From IMG/VR virus record IMGVR_UViG_3300046657_000035, positions 1 to 37,450 of that record: a stretch of 37,450 nucleotides of DNA; one strand, 5' to 3'. Shown in pieces: positions 1-6,745 of the stretch; the first letter of the stretch is position 1, and each line of letters begins with the position of its first letter. The translations under genes were made by a program, and so were the position numbers. The notes below the pieces were generated by a model. That model was not told where the DNA came from. It did not search any database and was given only the letters and a program-made list of their open reading frames with translations. This DNA is from a virus.

Positions 1-611
1 ACCGTCGCGTCGAAGCGCCGGTCGCGGAGCGTCCTCTGAAGCGCGTCCATCGGGTTGGAACTCGCCAGCTCGGCCTCGTAGCGCCGGACCCAGCCGGCCT
101 GGGAGTCGGTCAGGCCGATGACGCCCCCGGTCCTCCGCCCGTCGGCCCCGACGCGACCGACGAGGTCGAGCGCGGAGGTCCTCGGGTTGTCCCCGCGCGC
201 GAGGCCATCGGTGAGGTAGTTCCGGATCATCTGGCGCTGGTCGTTCAGGACGTCCGTCACGAGCCGCGACGAGTGGTCCGAGAGCCACCTCTCCGCGGCC
301 GGGTTGCGGACGTCGAACTGGAATATCGTGCGGAAGCCGTCGGCGCCGCGGATCGCTGGCATCGCCCCGGCGGTCGCGGCACCTCCCGCCTCGAACGAGG
401 AGGAGATCGCTCGATCCAGTGGTCGGAAGGCGACTGGATCGAGTCCGACCGCGCGGATCGCCCCGTCGACGTTCCCCGCGCGGAGCATCGCCTCGATCTG
501 AGAGACGTGAGCGGTCCCGCGGAGGTTCTGGATCGACTCCTCGAACGCGCGGCGGAGGACCGGGTCCCACGCCTCTATCATCTGGCGGATGCGCGTTCCT
601 ATCCTGGCCAT
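1..611 (-). CDS. Phage head morphogenesis (minor head) protein, C-terminus cut by window edge
   Basis: The frame is open from ATG at 611 to the window edge, so about 203 N-terminal residues are visible and the C-terminus is missing. The N-terminal half is helical (it begins MARIGTRIRQMIEAW). The later part, with LVGRVG, a G/T-rich turn, GWVRRYEAEL and TLRDRRFD, resembles the SPP1 gp7 / Mu gpF-like minor head proteins, which sit inside or at the portal vertex. Its place after the connector genes fits that role. The start overlaps the stop of the upstream gene (TGATG), implying translational coupling. An 11-bp inverted repeat with pseudoknot-like topology lies inside the gene at 410-450. Family assignment is by pattern only and is moderate. 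Confidence 0.55.
   Translation of the reverse strand, partial: MARIGTRIRQMIEAWDPVLRRAFEESIQNLRGTAHVSQIEAMLRAGNVDGAIRAVGLDPVAFRPLDRAISSSFEAGGAATAGAMPAIRGADGFRTIFQFDVRNPAAERWLSDHSSRLVTDVLNDQRQMIRNYLTDGLARGDNPRTSALDLVGRVGADGRRTGGVIGLTDSQAGWVRRYEAELASSNPMDALQRTLRDRRFDAT
410..450. repeat. Intragenic inverted repeat with pseudoknot topology
   Basis: Arm A (410-420) is perfectly complementary to 433-443 (11 bp). Arm B (421-427) is complementary to 444-450 (7 bp). The order A-B-loop-A'-B' is that of an H-type pseudoknot. The codons here (GGA, CCA, CGA, CTG, GAT) differ from the usual GC-ending codons of the gene. Function is unknown. Confidence 0.55.
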
Positions 612-1015
612 CAGACCCTGAACCTCGGCTTCCTCGTCTTCGCGTAGGCCTCGATCAGCTCCGACGTAACGTGCTGGATCACGTAGGCCTCGAACTCCGA
701 CGACGGCTCGTCCTCCCCGATCACCCGGCAGAGCCCCTGCCACACGTGGACGGCCTCGTGAACGAGGAGGCCGACGATCGCGACCGGGTCGTCCTTCGCG
801 TCTAGCGCGTCGGCTATCGTCACGAGGAAGAGGGAGGTCCCCTCCTTGTTCGAGAACGTCGAGCACTTCCCGTCCGCGACCGGGTAGGACGACGACGTCT
901 TGACGTCGAGGCGACGCATCTCCCGGTCCCACGCGTGGGCCGACGGGCAGAAGCCGTAGTAGACCGGGAAGAAGAACCTGTTGCACCACACGACCTTCCT
1001 CAGCGAAGCCTTCAT
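611..1015 (-). CDS. Putative HExxH zinc metallopeptidase-like phage protein
   Basis: This 134-residue protein starts at ATG 1015, which overlaps the upstream stop (TGATG). A longer frame from 1117 would run across the upstream gene and is rejected. HEAVH at residues 86-90 is a zinc-binding HExxH motif, and glutamates at 107 and 109 (SSEFEAY) could supply the third ligand of a gluzincin-like fold. The N-terminal part carries aromatic residues and cysteines (VVWCNRFFFPVYYGFC). Similar short HExxH proteins occur near connector genes in other phages. It could process a head protein or act on the cell surface; neither role is shown. It is coupled to the minor head gene downstream. Confidence 0.5.
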   Translation of the reverse strand: MKASLRKVVWCNRFFFPVYYGFCPSAHAWDREMRRLDVKTSSSYPVADGKCSTFSNKEGTSLFLVTIADALDAKDDPVAIVGLLVHEAVHVWQGLCRVIGEDEPSSEFEAYVIQHVTSELIEAYAKTRKPRFRV

Positions 1016-1437
1016 CAGAGTTGGCAGCCCCAGGCGGAGACCGAGACCGTCCCTCCCGCGCCGGGCGCGGCGGAGGTGACGACGATCGCGGTGTTTATGT
1101 CGGCCGACACCAGGCACGTCGGACCGATCCTTGGCTCGACGATCCCGAGGTCGGACGCGAGCGGCGCGGTGAACTGAGTAAAGTTGAGCGTGCCGCCGAG
1201 TACCCCGGTCGCGGTCGCGTTCCCGGTCGCGGCGGCGGTCGCGTTCGCGCGGATCGAGAACCCGCAGAGGTAGGTCCGCTTCCCGGCCGCGGCGGGGAGC
1301 GTCGCGGTTGTCGCGCCGGTCGTCCCGACCGCCGAGTTGCTCACGGCGACGACGCCGGCCTTGTCGCAGAACGCGAGCGCCGGGCTCGACGCGAGTACGA
1401 GCGCGAGGAGCGCGGCGAGGAGCTTGAGCGTCTTCAT
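1015..1437 (-). CDS. Secreted or surface-exposed cysteine-containing protein with signal peptide
   Basis: The 140-residue product has a clear Sec-type signal peptide: MKTLK, then a Leu/Ala-rich core, then an SPALA cleavage site before FCDKAG. The mature part is rich in Ala, Thr, Gly and Val and looks beta-structured. Four cysteines (FCD, YLCGF, PTCLV, WGCQL) could form two disulfides outside the cytoplasm. It sits among connector genes and overlaps the metallopeptidase start by one base. A periplasmic or cell-surface role, or a virion decoration, are possibilities. The family is not named with confidence. The start at 1437 has a purine-rich ribosome site (AGGGAGACGAAG). Confidence 0.7.
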   Translation of the reverse strand: MKTLKLLAALLALVLASSPALAFCDKAGVVAVSNSAVGTTGATTATLPAAAGKRTYLCGFSIRANATAAATGNATATGVLGGTLNFTQFTAPLASDLGIVEPRIGPTCLVSADINTAIVVTSAAPGAGGTVSVSAWGCQL

Positions 1438-1447
1438 CTTCGTCTCC

Positions 1448-1570
1448 CTAGAACGAGGTCAGCGCGCGAGTGGTGATCGTGACGACGAAGTGGCCGAAGC
1501 CCCAGCCGAGCGCCGCCCCGAGGGCGGCGAGGAAGAACGCGCAGAGCGTGGGGAGGGAGCACGTCGGCAT
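1448..1570 (-). CDS. Tiny single-pass membrane protein (40 aa)
   Basis: The ATG at 1570 overlaps the stop of the upstream connector gene (TGATG). The product has two cysteines near the N-terminus and one hydrophobic segment (LCAFFLAALGAALGWGFGHF), with a short polar tail. No family was recognised. It is the first of three very small membrane proteins interleaved with head-completion genes in this arm. Spacing to the downstream secreted protein is 10 bases. Confidence 0.6.
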   Translation of the reverse strand: MPTCSLPTLCAFFLAALGAALGWGFGHFVVTITTRALTSF

Positions 1571-1950
1571 CAGAGCGAGCACCTTAGTTCCCACGTCGCG
1601 CGGGCGGGGTCGGTCATTATCGCCTTGAGGCCCGACGTCCCCTCCGGGACGACGGTGTAGGTCCTCCCCCGGATCGTGATCCGGTCGAGGTTCTTCGGGT
1701 CGGTCGCGAGCGTCGATGCGAGGATCAGGAGCTTGACGTCCGTGTCGGAGACGAGCCCGCCTCCCATCGTACCGGAGTCGAACTCGTCCTCTATCGCCTT
1801 GCACGGGAAGGTCGTCGTCGTCGGTGGGAGCGGGTCCGCCGGGTCCGGCGAGGAGACCGGGACGTCGCGCGTGAGTACGGCGTCGAGGAAAATCGGCGAC
1901 ATCGCCTTCCCGATCGTAGCGGCGAGCGAGCCGAGGAGGGGGCTAACCAT
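1570..1950 (-). CDS. Head-tail joining / head closure protein
   Basis: This 126-residue protein is of typical size for tailed-phage head-completion proteins. The layout is a variable N-terminus with a proline-rich linker, then CKAIEDEF, then a beta-rich block with VKLLILASTL and RITIRGRTYTVV. That matches the 'attachment/head-tail joining' pattern in which a C-terminal beta fold carries an ITIxGxxYxV strand. Such proteins cap the portal after packaging. It overlaps the 81-residue gene upstream by 8 bases and the tiny membrane gene downstream by one base. The exact Pfam family cannot be confirmed without a profile search. Confidence 0.55.
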   Translation of the reverse strand: MVSPLLGSLAATIGKAMSPIFLDAVLTRDVPVSSPDPADPLPPTTTTFPCKAIEDEFDSGTMGGGLVSDTDVKLLILASTLATDPKNLDRITIRGRTYTVVPEGTSGLKAIMTDPARATWELRCSL

Positions 1951-2188
1951 CGAGCACCTCGATCCTCACTCTCCCCTCGACGCGCCTCTCCGCGATCCGG
2001 TCGCCGTCGCGCACGAGGCGACCGTCGGCGGAGCGGACGTAGCCGAGGACGAACCCCTCCTCGTCGTCGCACGTGATCACGTCGCCGACCCGCGCGTCGT
2101 CGAGGAAGATGTCGAGGTGCCTACGCTCCGCGACGAGCTTGCGCCAGGCCTCGTGGCCGGGGTCTTCCCTGTCGATGGAGTAGCGCAT
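1943..2188 (-). CDS. Conserved small phage head-region protein (81 aa)
   Basis: Starts at ATG 2188, overlapping the DUF3309 stop by one base; a longer frame upstream is a shadow of neighbouring genes. The product (MRYSIDREDPGHEAW..., DVITCDDEEGFVLGY, GRVRIEVL) resembles a small beta-rich protein commonly found beside phage head-tail genes, with the pattern 'LDD.RV.DVITCDDEEG.V..Y...G'. Function is unknown, but location suggests a structural or assembly role. It overlaps the head closure gene by 8 bases. Confidence 0.7.
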   Translation of the reverse strand: MRYSIDREDPGHEAWRKLVAERRHLDIFLDDARVGDVITCDDEEGFVLGYVRSADGRLVRDGDRIAERRVEGRVRIEVLDG

Positions 2189-2343
2189 CAGAGCTTCCCG
2201 AGGAGGACGAGGATGAGGAGGATCACGAGGACGAGCCCGAGGCCCCCGGAGGGGCCGTAGCCCCACGAGGCCGAGTGGTTCCACGTCGGGAGCGCCCCGA
2301 CGAGGAGCAGGACGAGGATGATCAGCAGGATCGTTCCGAGCAT
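2188..2343 (-). CDS. DUF3309-type short membrane protein (51 aa)
   Basis: Translation from ATG 2343 gives MLGTILLIILVLLLVGALP, then TWNHSASWGYGPSGGLG, then a second hydrophobic run ending LLGKL. The hydrophobic - PTW - SWGYGPSGG - hydrophobic architecture is the hallmark of DUF3309, a very short two-segment membrane family common in proteobacterial chromosomes and in some phages. Function is unknown. The ribosome site is AGGAGACCAAG, and the stop overlaps the next ATG (TGATG). Its presence inside the head gene cluster suggests host-derived cargo or a membrane-acting morphogenesis or lysis accessory; this is inference. Confidence 0.8.
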   Translation of the reverse strand: MLGTILLIILVLLLVGALPTWNHSASWGYGPSGGLGLVLVILLILVLLGKL

Positions 2344-2352
2344 CTTGGTCTC

Positions 2353-2568
2353 CTATCGCTTCGGCCGAGGTCCGCTCCCGAACATCTCGCGCGCGGCGGC
2401 CTCGCGCTGCTGAGGCGTCGGTCCGGTCTTCGGGTTCACGGAGAAGCCGTGCTTCATCTGGTCGGTCTTTCCCGGGCTGCGACCGGCGGTCCCGCTCGTT
2501 CGCGGACCGACGCCTCCGCCGCTGGACCACATTCCGTGGTCGTCTCTCGGCTGACCGGGGCTTCCCAT
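2353..2568 (-). CDS. Hypothetical small basic protein (71 aa)
   Basis: ATG 2568 is preceded by a good ribosome site (AGGGAGGCGAAG), which decides the start. The N-terminal half is Gly/Ser/Pro-rich and probably disordered. The C-terminal half (MKHGFSVNPKTGPTPQQREAA, MFGSGPRPKR) is more typical of a small folded or binding peptide. No family was recognised. It lies 9 bases before the DUF3309 ribosome site and 10 bases after the connector gene. Confidence 0.55.
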   Translation of the reverse strand: MGSPGQPRDDHGMWSSGGGVGPRTSGTAGRSPGKTDQMKHGFSVNPKTGPTPQQREAAAREMFGSGPRPKR

Positions 2569-2578
2569 CTTCGCCTCC

Positions 2579-3157
2579 CTACGCTCTCACCGCACGCGCC
2601 GTGTACTCGCTCGTCTCCGAGCCGGTGATCAGGCCCGCGAGGATCGCGTCGATCGCGACGAAGGTCGTCATCGCGCTCGCGCTCCCGAAGTACTCGATCC
2701 CGACGGAGCCGGCCTTGAGGCTCTTGATCGCGCCTCCGCGATCGAGGTCGGGCGCGAGCGACCCGGGCGAGACGAGTTCGCGCCACGCCGCCTCGTTCTG
2801 GGCGAGCTTCATCTCGATCGGTATCGCGTTTACGGGGATCGCGTTCCCCTCGGAGTCGACGACCGTCGCGAGCGGGCCGTAGTTCACGAAGACGCCGTTG
2901 ACGAACCTCCCGGCCTTGCGCGGCCAGAGGAGGCCCTGGCCGGCCGGCCCGAAGGTCCGGACCCCGGGCCAGCTGACGCGGTAGGTCGTGTCGAGCCACT
3001 GCGCTCCCCGGACGAGCGACGACTTGACCTGGTCGCTCGAAAACGAGGTGTAGACGTAGAGCCGCTGGTCCGCCCAAGCCTTCCAGAGCGCCTCGTCCTG
3101 GTAGGCGTTCGCGGCCGGGATGCCGGCCCCCGTCTCCATGGTCAGCGTGACGGCCAT
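2579..3157 (-). CDS. DnaT-like head-tail connector protein
   Basis: The 192-residue protein begins MAVTLTMETGAGIPAANAY and contains W...RLYVYTSF, LVRGAQWLDTTYRVSWPGVR, GQGLLWPRKAG, an IP...IEMKLAQNEAAW helix and a late VGIEYFG strand. This is the pattern of the phage family annotated in databases as 'DnaT-like ssDNA-binding protein', whose members sit directly after the coat gene and are thought to be head-tail adaptors (gp6-like). The database name is probably misleading; the context is structural. The start has typical length and motif register. The tiny gene upstream ends one base away. Confidence 0.65.
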   Translation of the reverse strand: MAVTLTMETGAGIPAANAYQDEALWKAWADQRLYVYTSFSSDQVKSSLVRGAQWLDTTYRVSWPGVRTFGPAGQGLLWPRKAGRFVNGVFVNYGPLATVVDSEGNAIPVNAIPIEMKLAQNEAAWRELVSPGSLAPDLDRGGAIKSLKAGSVGIEYFGSASAMTTFVAIDAILAGLITGSETSEYTARAVRA

Positions 3158-3280
3158 CTAGCGGCTCCCGTCCTTCCCCGGCTCGTAGGCGACGCCCCAC
3201 GGCATGAGCCCAGCGACCCAGTAGTACGTCAGCGCGAGGGCGCCGAGGAAGAACGCGACTGCTCCGACCGCGATGAGCAT
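3158..3280 (-). CDS. Tiny membrane protein (40 aa)
   Basis: ATG 3280 opens a 40-residue product with one hydrophobic segment (MLIAVGAVAFFLGALALTYY) followed by WVAGLMPWGVAYEPGKDGSR. It fits precisely between its neighbours: its TAG directly abuts the next gene's ATG, and the upstream stop is 4 bases away. Codon use is the usual GC-ending type. No family was recognised. Single-pass topology with a short cytoplasmic or periplasmic tail is likely. Confidence 0.55.
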   Translation of the reverse strand: MLIAVGAVAFFLGALALTYYWVAGLMPWGVAYEPGKDGSR

Positions 3281-3284
3281 CGGC

Positions 3285-3668
3285 CTAGTCCTCCGCCGCC
3301 GAGGCCAGGCGCTCGGCCTCCTTCTTCTTGTGGGGTCCGGAGACGTCGAAGTCCCCGCGCATCACGTACCACTCGCCGGACCCGCGGTGGACCGCGCGCT
3401 TCGGCTCGGTCGAGGCGCGCCGCGCCTCGTCGGCCTCGATCTTCCTCTTCGCGACCTTCGGCTCCTCCCAGACGACGTGGTCCTCCGTGAGGTCGCTCTG
3501 ATTGATGACGACGAAGCCGCCGGGAGCACGGTCGTCGACGACGCGGACGGTCGGACACGGGCCGGCGACCATCGGCTGCTTCATCGCGGTCGTCACCGCG
3601 GCCTGGGCCGCCGCCGCGGCGGCTGCGAGGACCTCCGGTCGAACGTGAACCGCGTTGTTCTCACTCAT
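3285..3668 (-). CDS. Hypothetical head-region protein (127 aa)
   Basis: ATG 3668 has a GGAGTGAAGC ribosome site. The N-terminus (VRPEVLAAAAAAAQAAVTTA) is an alanine-rich helix. The middle (GGFVVINQSDLTEDHVVWEE) is beta-like, and the C-terminus is charged and helical. It lies between the 214-residue coiled-coil protein and the connector genes, so a capsid-associated role is plausible but unproven. A strong hairpin lies just upstream in the leader. No family was recognised. Confidence 0.65.
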   Translation of the reverse strand: MSENNAVHVRPEVLAAAAAAAQAAVTTAMKQPMVAGPCPTVRVVDDRAPGGFVVINQSDLTEDHVVWEEPKVAKRKIEADEARRASTEPKRAVHRGSGEWYVMRGDFDVSGPHKKKEAERLASAAED

Positions 3669-3688
3669 GCTTCACTCCTTCGGGTAGG

Positions 3689-3711
3689 CCCGCGGGGACG
3701 ATCCCCGCGGG
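3689..3711. other. Intergenic hairpin (10-bp perfect stem)
   Basis: Arms 3689-3698 and 3702-3711 are perfectly complementary with a 3-base loop. The site lies between the 214-residue gene and the 127-residue gene on the transcribed minus strand. There is no T-run after it on that strand, so it is more likely an mRNA stability or partial-termination element than a full intrinsic terminator. Confidence 0.6.
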
Positions 3712-3743
3712 GAAATTTTAGCGTGGGAGCCGCCCGTCGAAGG

Positions 3744-4388
3744 CTAGCCGAGCGCGTCGGCTTCGAGCTTCTGGTTGTGCTCGACCTGATCGCGGTCCTC
3801 CTCCGGAGGAACCTGAGGGACCTGAATCTCGTCCCGGTTCCAGCCGGCGCGGAGGTTGTCGCCGACCATGTCGGGGTGACAGAAGGAGTAGACCTTCTCG
3901 CGCGAGTCCGGCGTGGTGCGCGAGAGGCGAACGGTCTTCGCCGAGTCCTGCTCGGGGAGGCCGGGGGCGGGCTTCGGGTTCGCCGGGTCGTTACCGAACT
4001 TCTGGGCGAAGTGCGACCCCGCCGGGAGGTCCTCCGGCTTCCCGTAGCCGAGCGTCTTCGCCTCGGCGATGGTGTGGACGTCGGCCGGCGTCAGCGGACC
4101 GACGTCGGTCTGGAGCCGGTTGAGCTCGGCCCGCGCGTCGTCCGCGTCCTGCCTCGCCTTGTTCGCCTCGACCTGCTCCTTCGAGAGCTTGCCATCGGCG
4201 ACGAGGCGCTTCTCCTCGGCGACCTTGTCGAGCTTCACGACCTCGGCGTGAGCGTCCGCGATCTCCTTGTCGCGCTGCTCCTTCGTCTTCGCCTCGATCT
4301 TCTCCTTCTTGATCTCGGCGGCCTGAGCCTTCTGGGCCTCCTTCACGTCGGTGGCCGTTACCTTCACGTCTTCCTTCGCGTTTGCCAT
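3744..4388 (-). CDS. Hypothetical coiled-coil protein after the coat gene (214 aa)
   Basis: ATG 4388 follows a GAGGAGCCACACG ribosome site. Residues 1 to about 95 are rich in Lys, Glu, Ala and Asp with heptad-like spacing (KEDVKVTATDVKEAQKAQ..., AEEKRLVADGKLSKEQVEAN) and should form a long coiled coil. The C-terminal half is Pro-rich and more compact (KVYSFCHPDMVGDNLRAGW, EIQVPQVPPEED). No known family was recognised. Its place immediately after the coat gene suggests a capsid decoration or assembly role. Each end is bordered by an intergenic hairpin. Confidence 0.7.
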   Translation of the reverse strand: MANAKEDVKVTATDVKEAQKAQAAEIKKEKIEAKTKEQRDKEIADAHAEVVKLDKVAEEKRLVADGKLSKEQVEANKARQDADDARAELNRLQTDVGPLTPADVHTIAEAKTLGYGKPEDLPAGSHFAQKFGNDPANPKPAPGLPEQDSAKTVRLSRTTPDSREKVYSFCHPDMVGDNLRAGWNRDEIQVPQVPPEEDRDQVEHNQKLEADALG

Positions 4389-4424
4389 CGTGTGGCTCCT
4401 CGTTTGTTCGGTTCGTCTCGGGGA

Positions 4425-4447
4425 CCCGCGGAGAACTCCTCCGCGGG
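4425..4447. other. Intergenic hairpin after the coat gene
   Basis: Arms 4425-4433 and 4439-4447 form a 9-bp perfect stem with a 5-base loop, about 20 bases after the coat stop on the transcribed strand. It lacks a downstream T-run. It could protect the abundant coat mRNA 3' end or set the coat to downstream-gene ratio. Confidence 0.55.
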
Positions 4448-4466
4448 CCGCTCTGTTCCGCTGCTA

Positions 4467-5636
4467 CTAGCCGAGCAGCAGGGCGACGTTCTCCTGCTTC
4501 ACGACCGCCTGGCCCCACGCGAGGCCGACCTCGTACTTGACCTGCCTGTACTGGAGGTAGAGGCTGATCTCGAACGTAATCCCCGAGTACGGGTCGGTGA
4601 GGAGGTAGCGGTCCTCCGCCATGTCCATCGGGTTTCCGGAGGCGTCGAGCGGGACGGCCGGGGCGCGGGTCGCGAGGACCATCGCCGACTTCGAGAGCGC
4701 GATGTTGGGGGTGAAGTTGTTCCCCACCGTGAGCGCCGTGGCCACCGCCGGGAGCGCGATGCGCAGGCCGGGAGCGCCGATGACGATCGTGCCCGGCGCC
4801 GCGATGCCGGTGACGACGACGTACTTGTTCGTGTCGCCCGCGAACGTCACGACGTCTCCGGCGAGGATCGTGCCGGAGCCCGTGATGAGCGGGATCGAGG
4901 TCGTCCCGACCGGGAAGCCGGCCGCGGTCGAGGTGTACGCCGTGCCGGTGCCCTTGACGACCGCCTTGACGCCCGACGAGTTATGAATGTCGAAGCTCTC
5001 CAGGCGACCCACGACGCCGTCGCGGAGGAGACCGTCGGTCCCGGCCTCGTTCACCTTGAAGAGGACGGACTGCTTGCCGCGGAGGTTCGCCATCGCCGCC
5101 GACCCGAGGATGAGCTGACGGTCCGAGAGCGGGGCTCCGTTGTCGTCGAGGATCTGAAGCGCCCCGGCGACGTCCGAGAGGTCGCCGGCCGTCCCGAAGG
5201 GAGCGGCGCCGGCCGAGCCGAAGGCCCGCGACGCGGCGACGCGCGCCGTGTTCACGACGTCGGTCTCGACCTCGTTCACGAGCGTGCGGAACGCCTGGGT
5301 GAACTGGTTCGTGAGGATCGCCCTCGCGCCCGGTCCGTTGTTGTTCAGGCCCTTCTGCTCCTCGCCGTTCCAGCGGATCGGAACGTAGCGGGACTTCGTG
5401 ATGGTGATCGGGATGTTCGTGATCACCTGGTCGCCGTCGTTCGGCGCGGTCACGCCCGGCGTGATGTCGGACGCCGTGACCGCGGGCGCGACGAACGAGC
5501 TGACGGTCTGCCCCTTCGCGGCGCGGGCGACCTGGCTGTCTCGGGTCACCGCCGGGATCGCGCCGATGAGCTCGCGCGCGATGACGTCGAGCGACTCGTA
5601 GAGGGTCGGGATGAGACCCGTGAGGGTGTTGGCCAT
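4467..5636 (-). CDS. Major capsid protein, P22 coat protein family
   Basis: The 389-residue product starts MANTLTGLIPTLYESLDVI at ATG 5636 with an AAGGAGG ribosome site. Recognisable P22-coat-like blocks are the N-terminal LIPAVTRDSQVARAAKGQ, the ITKSRYVPIRWNGEEQKG block, the NEVETDVVNTARVAASRAFG helix, the ILDDNGAPLSDRQLILGSA block and LFKVNEAGTDGLLRDGVVG. The length is close to the family's usual 390-430 residues. It forms the icosahedral shell (HK97 fold with an insertion domain in P22). Gene order terminase - portal - scaffold - coat supports the call strongly. Confidence 0.9.
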   Translation of the reverse strand: MANTLTGLIPTLYESLDVIARELIGAIPAVTRDSQVARAAKGQTVSSFVAPAVTASDITPGVTAPNDGDQVITNIPITITKSRYVPIRWNGEEQKGLNNNGPGARAILTNQFTQAFRTLVNEVETDVVNTARVAASRAFGSAGAAPFGTAGDLSDVAGALQILDDNGAPLSDRQLILGSAAMANLRGKQSVLFKVNEAGTDGLLRDGVVGRLESFDIHNSSGVKAVVKGTGTAYTSTAAGFPVGTTSIPLITGSGTILAGDVVTFAGDTNKYVVVTGIAAPGTIVIGAPGLRIALPAVATALTVGNNFTPNIALSKSAMVLATRAPAVPLDASGNPMDMAEDRYLLTDPYSGITFEISLYLQYRQVKYEVGLAWGQAVVKQENVALLLG

Positions 5637-5769
5637 GGCTCTTGAGCCTCCTTGTATGACCGGTGAAGAACTTCGCCTTGCGGCGTCCGCCGCGTGCGCC
5701 GTTCCTCATCCAAGGAAGCCGGCCTTCCGTCTCGCCGGGGAGGGCCATCCGACCCCGCCCCGACGTCGT

Positions 5770-6618
5770 CTAGTCCTGTATCTGCCGCGAGTCGGCGGTC
5801 CCCGGGATGGCGACCTTCCGCTGAGAGGCAGGGTCGAGGGCGTTGAACTCGGCGCGCGTGATCGTCTTCCCGCCGCCGTTCGCCTGGTGGCGCTGATTGT
5901 GGGGAGCGCCGTCCCCCTTCGCGTTCTTCCCGAGGACGATCTGGTCCTTGTTCGGGTAGCTCCCGACGATGATCTCAAGCGCCTCGTCGAACTTCGCGAC
6001 CGACCCGGGGTTCGTGAGCGAGAAGACCTGCTCCGTCCCGCCGGGGGTCTTGTAGCCGACGACCTCGCCGGTGTTCTCGTCGACCTTGAAGTGCTTCCCG
6101 AAGACCGCCTCCGCGACGTCCGCGGGGATCGCGAGGCGGGTCGTGTGCTTCTCGTCCGTGATCATCTTCGCGCGCGAGAAGCTCCCGCCGATCAGCGTCG
6201 AGTTCAGCTGACCGCGGAGCTTGTCGTTGTCGGCCTTCGAGATCGCGAGGGCCTCCGCCGCCGCCTTCGCGGCGTTCGCGACGGTCTCCTCGGCCGCCTT
6301 CCGGGCCTGGGTCTTGATCTCCTCGACCTTCCCGGCGGCGATCAGCTCGCCGTCCTTGATGTTCTTCACGGTGTCGAGGGCGGCGAGGGCCGCGACCGGG
6401 TCCGTAATCTTCTCGAACGGCTTGAGCTTGAGGTCGAGGCCCTCGGCTCGCTCGCGGTGGCTCTTCGCCTCCCCGTTGAGCTGACCGATCTTCGCGACCG
6501 TCGCCGGGGCGTCGAACGGGACCTCCTTCCCGTCCTCGTGGACGTAGATCGGCTTCGTCCCGTCCTCGGTGATCTCGGCGTACTTCTTGCCTGCTACCTC
6601 TACGATCTTGAGCTTCAT
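5770..6618 (-). CDS. Capsid scaffolding protein
   Basis: The start chosen is ATG 6618 (MKLKIVEVAGKKYAEI), which has an AAAGGA site; a frame from 6669 adds 17 residues without support. The 282-residue protein has an N-terminal small beta region, a long charged helical centre (LNGEAKSHRERAEG..., ARKAAEETVANAAKAAAEA), and a C-terminal part with LIGGSFSRAKMI and FGKHFKVDENTGEVVGY. Its size, helical content and position between portal and coat fit the internal scaffold that directs procapsid assembly. A 133-base leader separates it from coat, which has its own ribosome site. Confidence 0.75.
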   Translation of the reverse strand: MKLKIVEVAGKKYAEITEDGTKPIYVHEDGKEVPFDAPATVAKIGQLNGEAKSHRERAEGLDLKLKPFEKITDPVAALAALDTVKNIKDGELIAAGKVEEIKTQARKAAEETVANAAKAAAEALAISKADNDKLRGQLNSTLIGGSFSRAKMITDEKHTTRLAIPADVAEAVFGKHFKVDENTGEVVGYKTPGGTEQVFSLTNPGSVAKFDEALEIIVGSYPNKDQIVLGKNAKGDGAPHNQRHQANGGGKTITRAEFNALDPASQRKVAIPGTADSRQIQD

Positions 6619-6745
6619 CTTCGCGTCCTTTCGTGAGGCATCCGCCTCGACTCCTGCCTCGCCGGGCATCCGCCCGGCCTACGGGACAAAGCTTATAGAC
6701 CGATTCTAGCAGGAGCCGGGAAGAGGGGCCTCTCCTGGACCGTCC

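Noticed and set aside
3273-5645. Very long plus-strand open frame (790 residues) opposite the coat and connector genes
   Set aside because: It is an Arg/Leu/Val/Asp-rich antisense shadow of GC-rich genes and has no family features; the minus-strand genes beneath it are clearly real.
4981-5748. Minus-strand frame overlapping the coat gene start
   Set aside because: It lies out of frame through the coat gene; only the leader part looked peptide-like, without ribosome-site support.
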